The notes: generated by a model from the letters alone, not told the origin. A DNA stretch of 64,000 nt from Malania oleifera (GCF_029873635.1 NC_080428.1:68815601-68879600), one strand, 5' to 3'. Shown: positions 11,435 through 23,543, counted from the stretch's first letter. Numbers and translations are program-made.

Positions 11435-11971
11435 TAGGTTGTAAGCTTCTGTAGACTTTAGTAAACAACGGAATACAATACTAGAGTATAGGAGTGGATT
11501 TGGAGGAAAATAAGTGATGGGTAGATTGAAATGTGAGTTAGTGATTGTTAGAGGATGAGGTGAGAATTTAGGGTTCTATCTTACAGCCTAGAGACAGAAG
11601 TACCAGGGTTGTTTCTGTGTTTTTCCTAGGGTGACGATTTCAGGAAAACCATGGATACTACCGTTGAGTCTTGTTTTTGAGTGGTAGTACTGAATCTTAA
11701 ATGGGGATTAAAGATGTGGATAGAAGAATAATTTATGAGTTATTATAGTGTATAGGTTGTGTGATAGTGATTGTATGCTGAGATTAGTTGTTTCCTTTGC
11801 AGGATGGATCCGGGGAATAGTAACACGAATGCGGGAGGTGATAGAGTAGGACTTTCCTGTATGGGTGGTGCAGACCCTCACACGGTATTGCATAGCATCA
11901 CTTAGCAAGTGATGGCTGAGATGGCTAGGAGCTCGGGGGAGCGGAGCTGCACAATCTAGCAGTTCACGTGT

Positions 11972-12268
11972 ATGCGAACCCCGTCTTTCGCTGGAGGAGC
12001 GGACCCACTGATAGTAGAGAACTGGGTTTATGACATAGAGGACATATTGGCAGTCCTCTCATGTACAGATGAGCAGAAGGTATTATTTCCCACATTTAAA
12101 TTGACCGGGGAGGCAAAGCGCTGGTGGAGGTCAATGAGAGTACTGGAGAAGCAGAGGTCGGATCCTACAGCGATGACATGGAGTCGCTTTAGGGAGATTT
12201 TTTTCGAGCGGTACTTTCCCGCTATGGTCAGGAGTGCGAATGCGTCAAAGTTTCTGTACCTGACATAG
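11972..12268 (+). pseudogene. E2 gag capsid core
   Basis: Open 98-codon stretch with PLIVENWVYDIEDIL, FKLTGEAKRWWRSM and FREIFFERYFPAMV, the Retrotrans_gag core. Stops occur before it (a TAG at the Q just upstream) and after it (a TAG at 12267). Confidence 0.9.
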
Positions 12269-12616
12269 GGGTCTATGATGGTGCAGCAGTACACAGCGAC
12301 GTTTGTTGAGTTGTCCTGATTTGCCCCATATATGGTGCCAGATGAAAAGAGGAAGGCGAGGAAGTTTGAGGAGGGCCGGAGACAGAACTTGTATCAGAAG
12401 GTGGTAGTTTTCTGAGCTCAGACCTTCTCAGAGATAGTGGACAGAGCTGCGGTGATTGAGAGTTACATACAGAGAGGCACAGCAGCCCAGAGCCAGAGGA
12501 AGAGGCCCATGCCTTCTGATTTTCAAGCAGGGCCCATTCGAGGGCCATAGAGGAGATATGAGACTAGGGGAGGAGGACGACAGGGAGGAGGAGATTGAGT
12601 AGTACTGGGCAGATAG

Positions 12617-12946
12617 GTGCCCCCTCCTTGTCCCAGATGTTTGAGGAGGCACCTAGGAGAGTGCCGAACGAGAGAGGTTGTTTGCTATCAGTGCCATCAG
12701 CCTGGGCATATTGCACGGAACTGCCAAGCACCGCTAGCGGTAGCGGCTGGTCCTCGACCGTATAGAAGAGGCTACCAGACACCTCGAGGTGGACAACAGA
12801 GGAATATTGCGTCGGTAAGAGTTTATGCACTGACGCCGAGAGATGCTGAGGCGGCAGGAGATGTGGTGACAGGTACGGTTTCAATACTATTATTTAAAGC
12901 TACTGTTTTGTTTGATTCTTGGGCGACACATTCGTTTATTACCTGA
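12617..12946 (+). pseudogene. E2 zinc knuckle and start of protease
   Basis: Carries CYQCHQPGHIARNC (C-X2-C-X4-H-X4-C, complete), a basic linker, then the retropepsin start LFDSWATHSF. The catalytic D-S-G has become D-S-W at about 12914-12922, which should abolish protease activity even if the frame were open. The frame breaks soon after. Confidence 0.88.
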
Positions 12947-13268
12947 GATTATGTTAAATTGTGTGGGTTAATTCGAAATTAGTTTGTCTGTTGCTACGCC
13001 GATTGTGGCTGTAAGGGTATGTAGAAAGGTACTCAGGGACTGTTCAGTGGATATTCAGGGGAGGTCTTTGTTAGCTAATCTGGTGGTTTTAGACATGCAT
13101 GGGTTTGAGGTAATCTTGGGTATGGATTAGCGAGGTGCCCACTATGCTAATATTGTTTGCCATCAAAGAGTGGTAGTATTCAGACCTCCAGAGGGACAGG
13201 AGTACAGATTCGTGGGATCACGTGTGCGCACCACATCTTAGTTACTATCCGCTATTCAGGCACGTGGA

Positions 13269-14258
13269 TTGCTATCAGAAGGTTGTCAGGGATATTTAGC
13301 CTATATGATGGTAGTATCAGAAGGGGAGCTGAGGGTGGAGGATATCCCAGTGGTGAGGGATTTTCCTAATGTATTCCTCGAGGATTTGCCGGGACTACCT
13401 CCTTATCGTGAGGTAGAGTTCGTTATTGATCTGGTTCTGGGGACAGCACCGATTTCGAAGGCGCTGTATAGAATGGCACCGGCAGAGTTGAAAGAATTGA
13501 AGGAGCAGTCACAGGAACTTTTAGATAAGGGGTTTATTCGGCCCAGTGTGTTGCCTTGGGGAGTACCGATTTTGTTTGTGAGGAAGAAGGATGGCTCGAT
13601 GAGGTTGTGCATCGACTATCGAGAAATAAATAAAGTTACTATCAAGAATAAATACCCGCTCTCGTGTATCGATGACTAGTTACAGGGGTCATAGATCTTT
13701 TCGAAGATAGATTTACGCTCCGGGTACCATCAGGTGAAAGTCAGGGCGGAAGATATTTCGAAGACGGCATTCAGAACACGGTATGGTCACTATAAATTTC
13801 TAGTTATGCCATTTGAGTTGACGAATGCTCCTGCGGTGTTTATGGATTTGATGAACAGGGTCTTTCACCAGTACTTGGATTAGTTTGTGGTAGTGTTTAT
13901 TGATGATATACTAATATATTCGAAGATGCTAGAGGAGCATAAGGAGCATCTAAGTATAGTGTTGCAGGTGTTGCGAGAGAAGAAGCTATATGGGAAGCTC
14001 AAGAAGTGTGAGTTATGGTTGGAACATGTTACCTTCCTTGGACACGTCATATCCAGGGGTGGTATTTATGTTGATCCAAGTAAGATTAAGGCGGTAGTAG
14101 ACTGGGTACGACCAAAGAACGTGCACGAGATTAGGAGTTTCCTGGGATTGGCTGGGTACTACCGCAGGTTTGTTGAGGGCTTCTCTAGACTATCAGGTCC
14201 GTTGACCAGATTGACCAGGAAAGGAGCAAAGTTTGAGTGGTCTGATGAATGTGAATAG
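13269..14258 (+). pseudogene. E2 reverse transcriptase
   Basis: Three open pieces (13269-13679, a stop-bearing middle, 13887-14258) give a Ty3/gypsy [58 protein letters not shown], then VFIDDIL (FIDD at 13897-13908, the catalytic YxDD-type box) and FLGHVIS with [10 protein letters not shown]. Stops near 13677, 13693, 13879 and 14258 sit where relatives have Q, R or another residue reachable by one C-to-T change. Three codons (LFD) present in E1 seem missing next to IDD. Confidence 0.93.
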
Positions 14259-14329
14259 AGCTTCCAGGAGTTGAAGCAATGACTCATCACTGCGCCTATG
14301 TTGACAATTCCTTCAGGAGAAGAGGGGTT

Positions 14330-14690
14330 CTTAATTTACAGTGATGCGTCCCATAAGGGGCTCAGATGCGTGTTGACGCAGCGAGGGAGAGTGATAGCCT
14401 ATGCCTCATGACAGTTGAAAAAATATGAGAAGAACTACCCTACCCATGATCTAGAGTCGGCGGAGGTTGTTTACGCACTAAAGATTTGGAGACACTATCT
14501 ATATAGGGGTAGGTGTGAGATATTTACTGACCGTAAGAGTTTAAAGTATTTCTTCATGCAAAAGGAATTGAATATGAGGCAGAGGAGATGGCTGGAGCTA
14601 ATAAAGGATTACGACTGCACTATCAGCTACCACCCGGGAAAGGCTAATGTGGTTGTTGATGCTTTGAGTCGGAAATCAGTGAATTCATCT
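14330..14690 (+). pseudogene. E2 RNase H
   Basis: IYSDASHKGL opens the RNase H fold, followed by [21 protein letters not shown], then TDRKSLKYF, where the usual TDHKSLKY histidine is arginine, and a [16 protein letters not shown] end. A TGA stands at the conserved arginine of AYASRQL (14408-14410), a CGA-to-TGA change. Confidence 0.9.
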
Positions 14691-14939
14691 GTATCTGCAG
14701 TGGAGATTCAGCATCCGATCCAAATGGATCTAGAGAGACTCGGTGTGGAGCTGGTAGAGGGCGATCACCAAGCATTCATTGCTGACTTGGTTTTACAGCC
14801 GACTCTACAGGAGAGGATTAAAGCAGCCCAGAGGAATGACGTAGAACTAGTAGAGCTTGTGGGAAAGGTACAGAATGGTCAGGAACCAAAGTTCAGCATT
14901 TTAGATGATGGAGCCTTGAGGTTCCGTACCAAGTTATGC

Positions 14940-15700
14940 GTTCCTGCCAACCCTGAGATCAAGAAAGTCATTCTGGAGGCAGCACATCGGTCTCTATATA
15001 TTGTCCATCTAGGTAGCACTAAAATGTACAGGGATCTTCGAGAGTCCTTCTGGTGGAGCAACATGAAGAGGGAGATAGCTTAGTTTGTGGATCAGTATTT
15101 GACGTGCCAGCAAGTGAAAGCTGAGCAACAGAGACCGGCGAGATCGTTGCAGCCACTCCACATTCCTGAGTGGAAGTGGGAGCATATAGCAATGGATTTC
15201 ATCTCAGGATTACCGACGGCATTGCATGGACAGGACGCTATTTGGGTAGTGGTGGATCTACTGACGAAAACTGCCCACTTTTTGCCAATCAGAGTTAGCT
15301 ACTCCATGGACAGATTGGCTGAGTTATACATCCAGGAGATAGTTAGGCTCCACGGCGTCCCAGTGTCCATAGTTTCAGATAGTGACCCACGGTTCACGTC
15401 TCGTTTTTGGAAAAGTATGCAAGGGGCCATGGGTTCTCAGTTGTCGTTCAGCATAACTTTTCATCCTTAGACAGATAGGCAAACAAAGAGGACGATACAA
15501 ATTCTAGAGGATATGCTGCGAGCATGTGTGCTGGACTTTGGAGGTCGTTGGATGCAGTATCTGCCACTGGTTGAGTTTGCGTATAACAACAGCTACCAGG
15601 CCAGCATTGGGATGGCACCATATGAGGCATTGTATGGCAGGAGGTGCCGATCCCCATTGTATTAGGATGAGGTTGGAGAGAGATAGGTATTGGGGCCAAA
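14940..15700 (+). pseudogene. E2 integrase core
   Basis: An HHCC zinc-binding part ([10 protein letters not shown] ... CQQVK) precedes the rve core: MDFISGLP (first D), SIVSDSDPRFTSRF (second D) and the E of an ILEDMLRAC segment, the D,D,E catalytic set. Stops at 15081 (QFVD position), 15468 (HPQTD position), and two near 15662 and 15684. Integrase would insert the cDNA into the chromosome. Confidence 0.92.
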
Positions 15701-16238
15701 GCTAATACAGCAGACTCAAGATAAAGTTAGACTCATCAGAGACAGGATCTGGACAGCGCACAACTGGCAGAAAAGTTATGCTGATACTCGTCGGCAAGAA
15801 TTGGAGTTTGACGCAGGGGATCACGTGTTCCTGAAGGTGGCGCCGATAAAGGGAGTTATGAGGTTTGGGAGGAAGGGTAAGCTGAGCCCTAGGTATATTG
15901 GACCATTCGAGATTTTTGAGAGAGTGGGTCCAGTTGCCTATCGTTTGGCATTACCACCGGTCCTATCTAGGATCCATGACGTATTCCACATTTTTATGCT
16001 GAGGAAATATGTCCCAGACCCCTCCCATGTGATTAGGTATGAAACACTGGAGTTGAGAGACACTTTAGCTTATGAGGAAGTGCCAATGCAGATTCTTGAC
16101 TGGAAGGAACAGGAGTTACGCACGAAGAAGATTCCACAGGTGAAAGTTTTGTGGCGCAATCATGCAGTTGAGGAAGCTTCCTGGGAACTAGAGGATTAGA
16201 TGCGCCAGAGATATCCACACTTGTTCAGTAGAGCTTAG
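15690..16238 (+). pseudogene. E2 integrase C-terminus with chromodomain-like end
   Basis: 169 open codons: GDHVFLKVAPIKGV, GKLSPRYIGPFEI (the GPY/F module), LPPVLSRIHDVFHIFMLRKY, then a VLWRNHAVEEASWELED segment. The last part matches the hydrophobic pattern of plant chromovirus chromodomains, which direct integration to heterochromatin. A TAG follows ELED; a short peptide ending LFSRA follows. The same region is repeated twice on the minus strand at 39800 and 43980. Confidence 0.88.
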
Positions 16239-16492
16239 AGTTGAGCCAGTCAGGTGAAAAAAATAATAGTGTATATTTTTATTTGTATAGTGTAACGTAG
16301 GATAGATAGAATTTTTAGTTTTGAAATGTGAATGGTTTTGGAAGAATTTTGAATAGTTGTAATCTCCCATAACCCTCTTTGTAACCACGATGTTCCTCTA
16401 TCATAAGTGAGAGTAATTAATAAAATTAGGGTGTTTTCTTTCTAAGGATGGAAAGCTGATGAATAAGCAAATTTCGAGGACGAAATTTTTAT
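16239..16492 (+). other. E2 untranslated tail between pol and PPT
   Basis: No coding signal. Contains a segment with GTAATCTCCCATAACC and CATAAGTGAGAG whose relatives recur at about 26370-26475 and in both minus-strand gypsy fragments, and a GAGGACGAAATTTTTATAAGG motif just before the PPT that is shared with the other gypsy copies. Confidence 0.7.
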
Positions 16493-16505
16493 AAGGAGGG
16501 GAGAA
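16493..16505 (+). other. E2 polypurine tract
   Basis: AAGGAGGGGAGAA ends exactly at the 3' LTR start (TGTAATAACCC at 16506). The same tract is seen on the minus strand at 39546-39560 and 43696-43710. Confidence 0.9.
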
Positions 16506-16676
16506 TGTAATAACCCAAAAAAAAAAGGGGGGGGGGGGATATAGAATATTGGTGGAGTGATTTCCCAAAAAAAAAATTAATTAATTAATTAATCGAATTA
16601 AAAAATTAATAATAATAATTCAAATTTATATTTATTTTTATTAATAAAATATATTATTATTAATATTAATTAAATA

Positions 16677-16710
<34 letters not shown>

Positions 16711-19217
16711 GATCACCTGAAGCTTCAAGATTTGTTGAATATTGCAGAGGCATTCTCTATGCAACAGACCCCCCCCCAACTGAACTCTCTCTCTCTCTCT
16801 CCTCTCGTTCTCTCTCCCTCTCTCCTTAGTTAAGTGATTCTCGCCCGATCGAGAATCGGAAGATACCGCTGGACTCCAATATCCGCTATCGTCATTTCTA
16901 CCGGAGCGGATCGGTGGTAGGAGCGGCGTAAACGTATCTCCTAGGGTAAGCCAAATTTTCCTTTTTCTTTAATTTCTTGCAAATTATAAGCTCAATTTAC
17001 GAACGGACACCACCACGAGAATTTATGGATGATTCTCTACAAGTCTAGTGGGACGGAATTCTCATGGGGTCGTCGTGGGCAAAACCCCAAATTTGGGGTA
17101 CAGGGGTTATTAAGGGGTTTATTTTTAATTAATTTGGATTAATTTAGGAATGCTAAAATGTTGAGTATTTGGAGTTGAAGTAAGATTTCCGGAGTTTAGG
17201 TCCCGGGTGAGCGCCGCAGGTGTAATTTTGGGACCCGCAAGTAAATTTCATAAAATTAAGTGAGGGTGTTAAGTAATAGTTTAAATGATAATTTGGGGTA
17301 TATAGAGCTTAGGGAAGGTTAGTTGAGTATTATTTTGGGGGAAATTAGCTAATTAATCTGGGAAAAATGTAAATTTCAAGAGTTGAATTTCGAGCGCCAA
17401 TGGCGTAGAATCTGGGTGTTAACGAGTCTCTCAGTAAGTTAGGTAAGGGGAATAAATTATAACAGCATTTTTAGAATTATTGTTCAAATTAATATGTGAA
17501 AATGAGCATATGATATTTTATCTGAAAATTATTATGATATAAATATAAGATAAATTGTGTGGCATTTGAGTAATTTTAAATTGTGATATTTTGGAGTGTG
17601 AAATATAACGATGAGTAATTTCTGAGAAAATATTGAAATGAGAATTATTGATGTGATTAGTGAAAAATTATGAAATATGGTATTTATATGTGAGCAGAAA
17701 TGTTTTGCCTAAAAGATGAGATTTTGTGAATTTATGATATTAGAAAATAATGAAATGTGGTATTTATTTGTGAGTGAAAATTATTTGCATGAGAAATAAG
17801 TTGTACAAATTGTAGATATGAGTATTTTGGGAAAATGTGAAAAATACGTGAAATTATGATATATGATATTACGAGATGATGAAATGTGCACAGAAAATGA
17901 TGAGAATATTTATATGAAACTGAATTGTGAGATACTGGAATATGATTGATGAAATGTCAATACCGCATAATGAATGCTGGTATGTGGTAGTAAACCCTGA
18001 TGGATGGTTATGATATTGAGCACGGTACCGTTGCTAGTGGTGTTAGTGCAACCACACGAACTCTTGGAGCGTGTGGCGTGACAGTCGACTGTGCCATTTT
18101 GTAGGGTTGTTGGTCCCCCTGAGTCCGGATCAGGGTTATAGGCCGACCAGTCGTACTATAGACGCGATATGTGATATGATATTTGATCTAACCAGGTCAG
18201 CCAATCGCGATTAGATCCATCCTTCGGGCCGCACAACCTTGACCATGGGGGGAAGCATGACATGGATAGAAAGGTCCTCAAGGTGGCCATGAGTTACAGA
18301 TGCGATGTTGGTATTTGATACTAAGGATACTCATGAGCCAGAAAGTAAAATTTGAAACAGAAAGTGAAAGAGTGATAAAATTGGCTAAAATAAGAAATGA
18401 AAGAAAGAATGGAAATTTAGAAATAAAGAATGTTAAATATGATAAATGAACTGTGTGAGTTAATGACATAAATAATTAAGGCGAAGTGAAACTCTCGGCC
18501 TGAGGGCTTACTGAGTAAGGTAAGTGCCCTGATAGGTATCAGATGTGGTCATACTTGGCTGCATAACTTGTTGGGGTAGAGGGAAGCTACCTATATAAGC
18601 AGGTAATCTTTTCTACTCTCGGGAACTTCACTGATATTTATGTGTTGAAATTATTGAATTCAAGGAATGGTTTTAAAGCTTATAAAAGCTTGTGTTGTAT
18701 ATCTATATGACTATAACAATATATTTGTCAGTGTATTTTTTTAGGTGAAATGATGATTTGAAAAGTAAATTGTATTATAATTGAACTCATATGGCCACAC
18801 ACTGTGAATAATTTATTCCTTTTTACTGAGATGTGTCTCACCCAAATTATCTAAATTTTTCAGGAGACAGAGATAGGCCAGGCGATAGAGCTCCGTGACC
18901 ATTGGGAGCTAAGACTATGACACACAGGGTGAGTTTTTAGACTAGGGGAGGTGTAATTCTCCTAGTGCTGAGTAGTTTTTGAGTTTGTGATAATGATGTA
19001 TATGTGTGTATGTAGATACTCTGGGTATTGTATTCAGAATGATATAAATACACTGTCTTTCGTTGTTAGGTTTTATAAATAAAATGACTTTTTACCCGGT
19101 AATGCGGGTCGGGTCGTGCGAATGATAGTAGGATTGTTGATGTGGCCGATTTGTGAATGTTATGGATGACGTGTGATTATTTATTGATTTTAAGAAAAAA
19201 AAAATCGGGGCGTCACA
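16506..19217 (+). repeat. E2 3' LTR
   Basis: 2712 bp, TG...CA ends, followed by TSD TAAAT. It has no insertion, so it shows the empty site for LTR A1 (around 18792). 17682-18576 is identical to 7622-8516 of the 5' LTR at a constant offset of 10060, while the two ends differ by several percent. Confidence 0.92.
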
Positions 19218-19222
19218 TAAAT

Positions 19223-20908
19223 ATTGACTTAGAAACCTTATTTCAAAACCTGGAAAATATTTTATAACAAATCAAAGCAAGAGAGCAAAAAGGATTTTAG
19301 AAAAGTAAAATGAAAATTCTGAAAGTGGTTTGCCCAGACGACTGAGGAGAATCCTCAGAAGTCTGAAGAAGTACCTCAGACGACTGAAGTTTTACTTTAA
19401 ACGTCTGAAGAATTTCTTCAGAAGTCTAAAAATTTAATTCAGAAGACTAAAGATTTTATTTTTGAAACACATAACAGGTAGAACACCTTTAGATGTCTGA
19501 ACTATTAGTTCAGTCGTCTGAGCATGATCTTCAGAAGTATGAACTTACGGTTCAATCGTCTGACCTTGTGCCCAGTTCAATTTTTCAAAAGCATTAAGGA
19601 ACTTCAGAAGACTGAACCCGAAAGTTTAATCGTATGAACACTATTAACAGTCAGAAATTTTAAATATTTTAAATATCAAATTAAGGTTGCTTGTGCCCCA
19701 AATTTTCTAAAAAGTTGGAAGATACTCCAAGTAAACTTGGGTATCACGAAAATACTTTTCTAAGCCTATAAATACATGGTTTTTCAGATCAAATTTACAC
19801 CAAAAAAGAAAGAATTGAAAAAATCTGCTGAAAGCAACTTGCTTTTGAAAAGCTCTCTCTTGCTCACTCATTGTTATACTCTTTTGCTGAGAAACTGAAG
19901 TACTGATCATCTCAAATCTAGTTCCTACTGCTGCTATCCATCTAAAGAAGGAATTGGTGAATTCTATACTTAAGCTTCATCTTATTTCATCTTGATATTT
20001 AAATTCTAAAGTACATAATGCTAAATTTGTACTAATCTGCTATTTGAGAGAGTGTTCTTGTACGTAACGATTATCTTGTATTTTTACAGTGTTTTTGACG
20101 ATTTCAGGTTGTTGGATCGTTGACCAAACGTGGGGTATCGCTTGGAGAGGTGATTACTCTAACCTATTGAAGGAGTGTGTAAGGTTTGTTCCACCAGAAA
20201 AGGAACGACATAGTGGAATCCTTAGGTGGTTTTCCTAAGGCGAGGACTTAGGCTGGGGATAAGTCGAACCTCGTAAAAAATGTGGTGTCACTCTCTTTCC
20301 CTTACTCTCTTTATTTTTCAGCATACCTATAAACTGCATGGATGATTTAAATTCTTGATCATATATACTACATAGTTTAGAAATTAAATAAGCGGAAGAT
20401 TAATTTATTTTTGGGTTTGTGGAAACTAAAAGGGAGTATATTGGTTGATCAATAAATTGCGAAAACTGTAAGGGAGTACGTTGATTGATTCAACATCCAA
20501 GACATATTAACTAAAAGTTTATTTAAAGTCTAAGCTTTTGGAAAGAGTGTTGATTGTGCAGCAAATTGAGAAATCAAATCAATTAACCACAGGGCTTACA
20601 TATATTCACATGGCTGTAAACAAACAAATATTTCAAATTCCTGCAAAAGCTAAAATTGCTAAAGAGCTGCAGATTATATTGAGTGGTTGATTACTTTAAG
20701 TTGGTGATTGGTTGAATGATTGTTTAAATTTTGGTTTACTTGAGTGGATTACTTTTGTTAAGCTTTGGTTTGTGGTATGAATAATTAATTAAGTACTTGT
20801 TGTGTATTTGATTAATATACAAAAGGTGGAGAATTCATAAAAGGAGTTTAAAAGGAATTTTAATAATCCAATTCAGCCCCCCCTCTTGGGACTATACCTC
20901 AACTTTCA
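19223..20908 (+). mobile_element. Copia-type solo LTR 'c', 3' segment
   Basis: Resumes after E2's TSD and ends ACTATACCTCAACTTTCA, followed by the TSD CATAA (20909-20913). Holds a TTCAGACGTCTGAA-like array at 19330-19645, TATAAATAC at 19767-19775, a GGAATCCTTAGG ... CGAACCTCGT block at 20215-20275 and a CAGCCCCCCCTCTTGGG tail. No internal domain. Confidence 0.85.
19330..19645 (+). promoter_or_regulatory. TTCAGACGTCTGAA-like palindrome array in LTR 'c'
   Basis: About a dozen 14-bp motifs of the form TTCAGA(C/A)G(A/T)CTGAA in both orientations within 315 bp, for example CTCAGACGACTGAAG and TTCAGAAGTCTGAAG. The ideal form is a perfect palindrome with a GACGTC core, the kind of core plant bZIP factors bind. 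The array ends about 125 bp before TATAAATAC. Confidence 0.55.
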
Positions 20909-20913
20909 CATAA

Positions 20914-21304
20914 TTTCCATAAAAATACTGTTATAATTTATTCCCCTTACCTTACTTACTAAGAGGTCCATTAACATCCAAATTTTGACGCTTCTCAGCG
21001 TTCTCAACTAAAAAGCCTAAAAATCACATTTTTACCAAATCAGTCAGCTCATTTCCCACAATAATTATGGTATAATACTACCTACATTTCAAATACTCCA
21101 AACAACCTATAATACTTTTAAATCTCTTACTTACCTTGATTTTGAGATGATGCCCCAGAACTCCAAACAGCAAATCTACTTTCCCTATGTTGCAGAGAAT
21201 CTTTCCAAGAATCCCGCGGCGGTTCTCGATCATCAATCCGGGTTTTAACGAAGCCGAAAACGAAGAGAGAAAGGGAGGAGCCCGTGGTTCTAGAGAGAGA
21301 AAGT

Positions 21305-21346
<42 letters not shown>

Positions 21347-21644
21347 GGCGCTGAAATAAAGATTTCCACACTTTATAGCTCGGGATTCGTCGACGAATTC
21401 AAGTGGTTTGTCGACGAATACATGAAGGCACTTCATCGACGAGGGGTCTATTTCGTCAACGAACCTGAAATTCCCAAAACTCTGTCGGTAATCTCTCGTC
21501 AACGAGACACGTGTATCTCGTCACGGACATTCATCGATGAAAGCCCTGTGTTCGTCGACGAAGCCCTATTTTCTCTCTCTTTTAAAAATTCCCTTTTTAC
21601 TTCTTTTCATTTCTTTTATTAATTTAATTTTCCAAGTCTCTACA
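20914..21644 (-). repeat. E1 5' LTR, 5' part (U3)
   Basis: After the CATAA duplication the E1 LTR resumes (20914-21050 matches the reverse complement of 7360-7440 in E2) and runs to its 5' end TGTAGAGACTTGG at 21644. It includes (GA)n at 21308-21342, CTATAAAG (minus, 21378-21371) as a TATA candidate, and TCGACGA motifs just upstream of it. The same LTR family is seen at 37410-39545. Confidence 0.8.
21385..21565 (-). promoter_or_regulatory. TCGACGA array in E1 LTR U3
   Basis: Six to eight TCGACGA or TCAACGA motifs lie directly upstream of CTATAAAG. Its spacers (CTCGGTA-like, and CCCTGTGTTCGTCGACGA) match those in the array at 4043-4345 of the copia-type solo LTR. Confidence 0.6.
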
Positions 21645-22688
21645 ATATACAACATGCAAGACACTTTCATTGATGTAGAGATGTCCTATATATAGGACTT
21701 GTACAAGGTATAGTTTGTTACAAATTCAAATACAAATTAAAAAATATTTAAATATTAAATCAAAGAGATTCTAGACTATCAAATTGAAATACAAATTCAA
21801 AAATATTTAAATATTAAATCAAGGAGATTCAAGACTATCAAATACAAAGAGATATTTAGGTAATACAATCTGAAAAATCCCAGATCGCCGCATACAATCG
21901 AATATTCGTAAATCTTTTACTGTTAGGATTCTCGGCAAATTACCTTAATACTGCCAAGTAGGTCCATAATGATCACAGGCTTTTGATATTTAACATAACT
22001 AGATTTTTGTTGCTTATACATCTCTCTCTCTCCCTCTCTCTCTCTCTCTCAATTGGAGATATCAAAAGCACCGAGAAAGAGAGAATGACGAAAAAGAACT
22101 AGTTATATATGAATATTAGTCATGAAAGTGACAAACACCTCCGACATCTTGGAGAATTAAATCTAATAATTACTAAAAATGCATAACTAAGTCGTTATTT
22201 TGCAATGGCATTTTCTCGAAAAATCAAACAACAAAACAAGCCCTTAAAAAAAGAATAAAAGATAAGTGATAGTGAATATATGATGTGATAAAAGCATTAT
22301 TCAGTGCTTAAAATATATTCCTTCACGTAAGATAAGGCGTCGTGCAGGTTTGATCGTTAATGTTGAGGGAGACGATGAAAAGGGAAATGAAATCCACTAG
22401 TTATTTTGAGTAGCAGAGGCAAAGGGTGGAAAGTGGAGGCACCATCAAATTCAAAGGGAGAGAATGCCATTGCCCATGTCCATCCCAAAGGCAAGTGTCA
22501 GCTGGCATTGCACTTTATGCTTTGGCTTGCCATGTTTAAGGGCAACCACCCCCACTAGAAGCCCTTTTGAGATTGGTATTTATTGAAAAAGGTAGGGCTG
22601 GCTGCTCTAGATTCTCACTGCATATCACTTAATAATCCAATCCACACTTGGCCCTGTTGACAGAAAGTGATGCACGAATCACTTTTTA
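21645..22688. other. Intergenic, no gene seen
   Basis: Holds an imperfect 59-bp-offset duplication at 21727-21838 (ATATTTAAATATTAAATCAA with flanks, twice) and a (CT)n run at 22021-22051. CCTATATATAGG at about 21691 looks like a core promoter of an old LTR fragment but has no partner. No open frame of note. Confidence 0.5.
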
Positions 22689-23540
22689 GGTATCATTTGG
22701 ATAGTTGCATATAAAACGAAATCGAAATCGAAATTTAAAATTAAAATTAAAAGAAAATAAATTTTTTCGATATTTTGACCGATGGGAATTTTAATTTTGA
22801 TATAAGTTTTTAAATATTTTTAAAATTTTAGTCTTTCCCTCTGAATTAAACTCATTTTTTGGCCGTAATCAGCATAATGTTAACTTATAATGTTATTGTG
22901 TAAGTTATTTTTTAATATATTTAAGCATATTTGGAATTTAAAAAATAACATATATTTCAAAATTAAAATTTTCTAATATGATACTACACTAAGTAGAGTA
23001 TAAAGTACAAACTAATAATATGATTTGCCAATGATACTAACATAAAATCAAGATGTGGTATAATAAAAAATATGCTTCATTATTAGTAGATATTATATAA
23101 GGATTATTAAATTTATATGTTAACGAACAAATCTAACCTAATATACAATTTTTAGTTTGTTTTATTGAATATAATAAAATACAATATTATTAAATGTAGT
23201 ATAAACTAACATAATAAATTATTATATGATTTTACAGAATATTTATATTTTCACATAGATTAAGATATAATATTGTAGTGCTACATAGTATCATACACTA
23301 ATATAGTTAATGTAGAAAATCATATAATAATAGTATTGAGTATGACTGATAGTTATTGAATTTAAAAATCAAACCGATTCTCATTCTTATGTCTATAAAT
23401 GATGAACAACAGCAATACAATTCTAATTTTGATTCCTTATCGAACAAAACACAAAGGGGAACATGGGGTTCTAATTTTTTTTTTTTTTATTTATTGTAGT
23501 GTACTCCAATTCTAATTCCAATCACAAGCCAAATGCTACC
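22689..23540. mobile_element. Tourist/PIF-Harbinger-like MITE, 852 bp
   Basis: Terminal inverted repeats GGTATCATTTGG (left) and GGTAGCATTTGG (reverse complement of the right end), flanked on both sides by TTA (22686-22688 and 23541-23543), the 3-bp duplication typical of PIF/Harbinger. AT-rich interior without coding capacity. Family is inferred from the TIR style and TSD. Confidence 0.65.
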
Positions 23541-23543
23541 TTA

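Larger units (their letters stand above)
11804..16238 (+). pseudogene. E2 gag-pol polyprotein, decayed
   Basis: Start is the ATG at 11804 (MDPGNS), just after a CTTTGCAGG context; the last codon is the TAG at 16236-16238 after a YPHLFSRA end. Order: gag, CCHC knuckle (12683-12724), protease (about 12880-13150), RT (13269-14040), RNase H (14330-14690), integrase (about 14950-15640), chromodomain-like end (about 15990-16235). Gag and the start of the protease are in one frame; from about 12975 on, RT to the end are in another, so a small indel lies near 12950-12980. At least ten in-frame stops, mostly where relatives have Q (CAG), R (CGA) or W (TGG). It would encode particle protein and replication enzymes, but not from this copy. 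Confidence 0.92.
6432..19217 (+). mobile_element. Ty3/gypsy Tekay/Del-like retrotransposon E2, complete but decayed
   Basis: Two LTRs (6432-11418 with a nested solo LTR, and 16506-19217), a PBS for initiator-Met tRNA, gag-PR-RT-RH-IN with a chromodomain-like end, and a polypurine tract at 16493-16505. The 5-bp TSD TAAAT is present on both sides (6427-6431 and 19218-19222). Domain order PR-RT-RH-IN identifies Ty3/gypsy; the chromodomain-like end and long LTRs suggest the Tekay/Del chromovirus clade. Without the nested LTR it is about 10.5 kb. Many stops and at least one frameshift make it non-autonomous today. It sits inside solo LTR 'c'. Confidence 0.93.
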
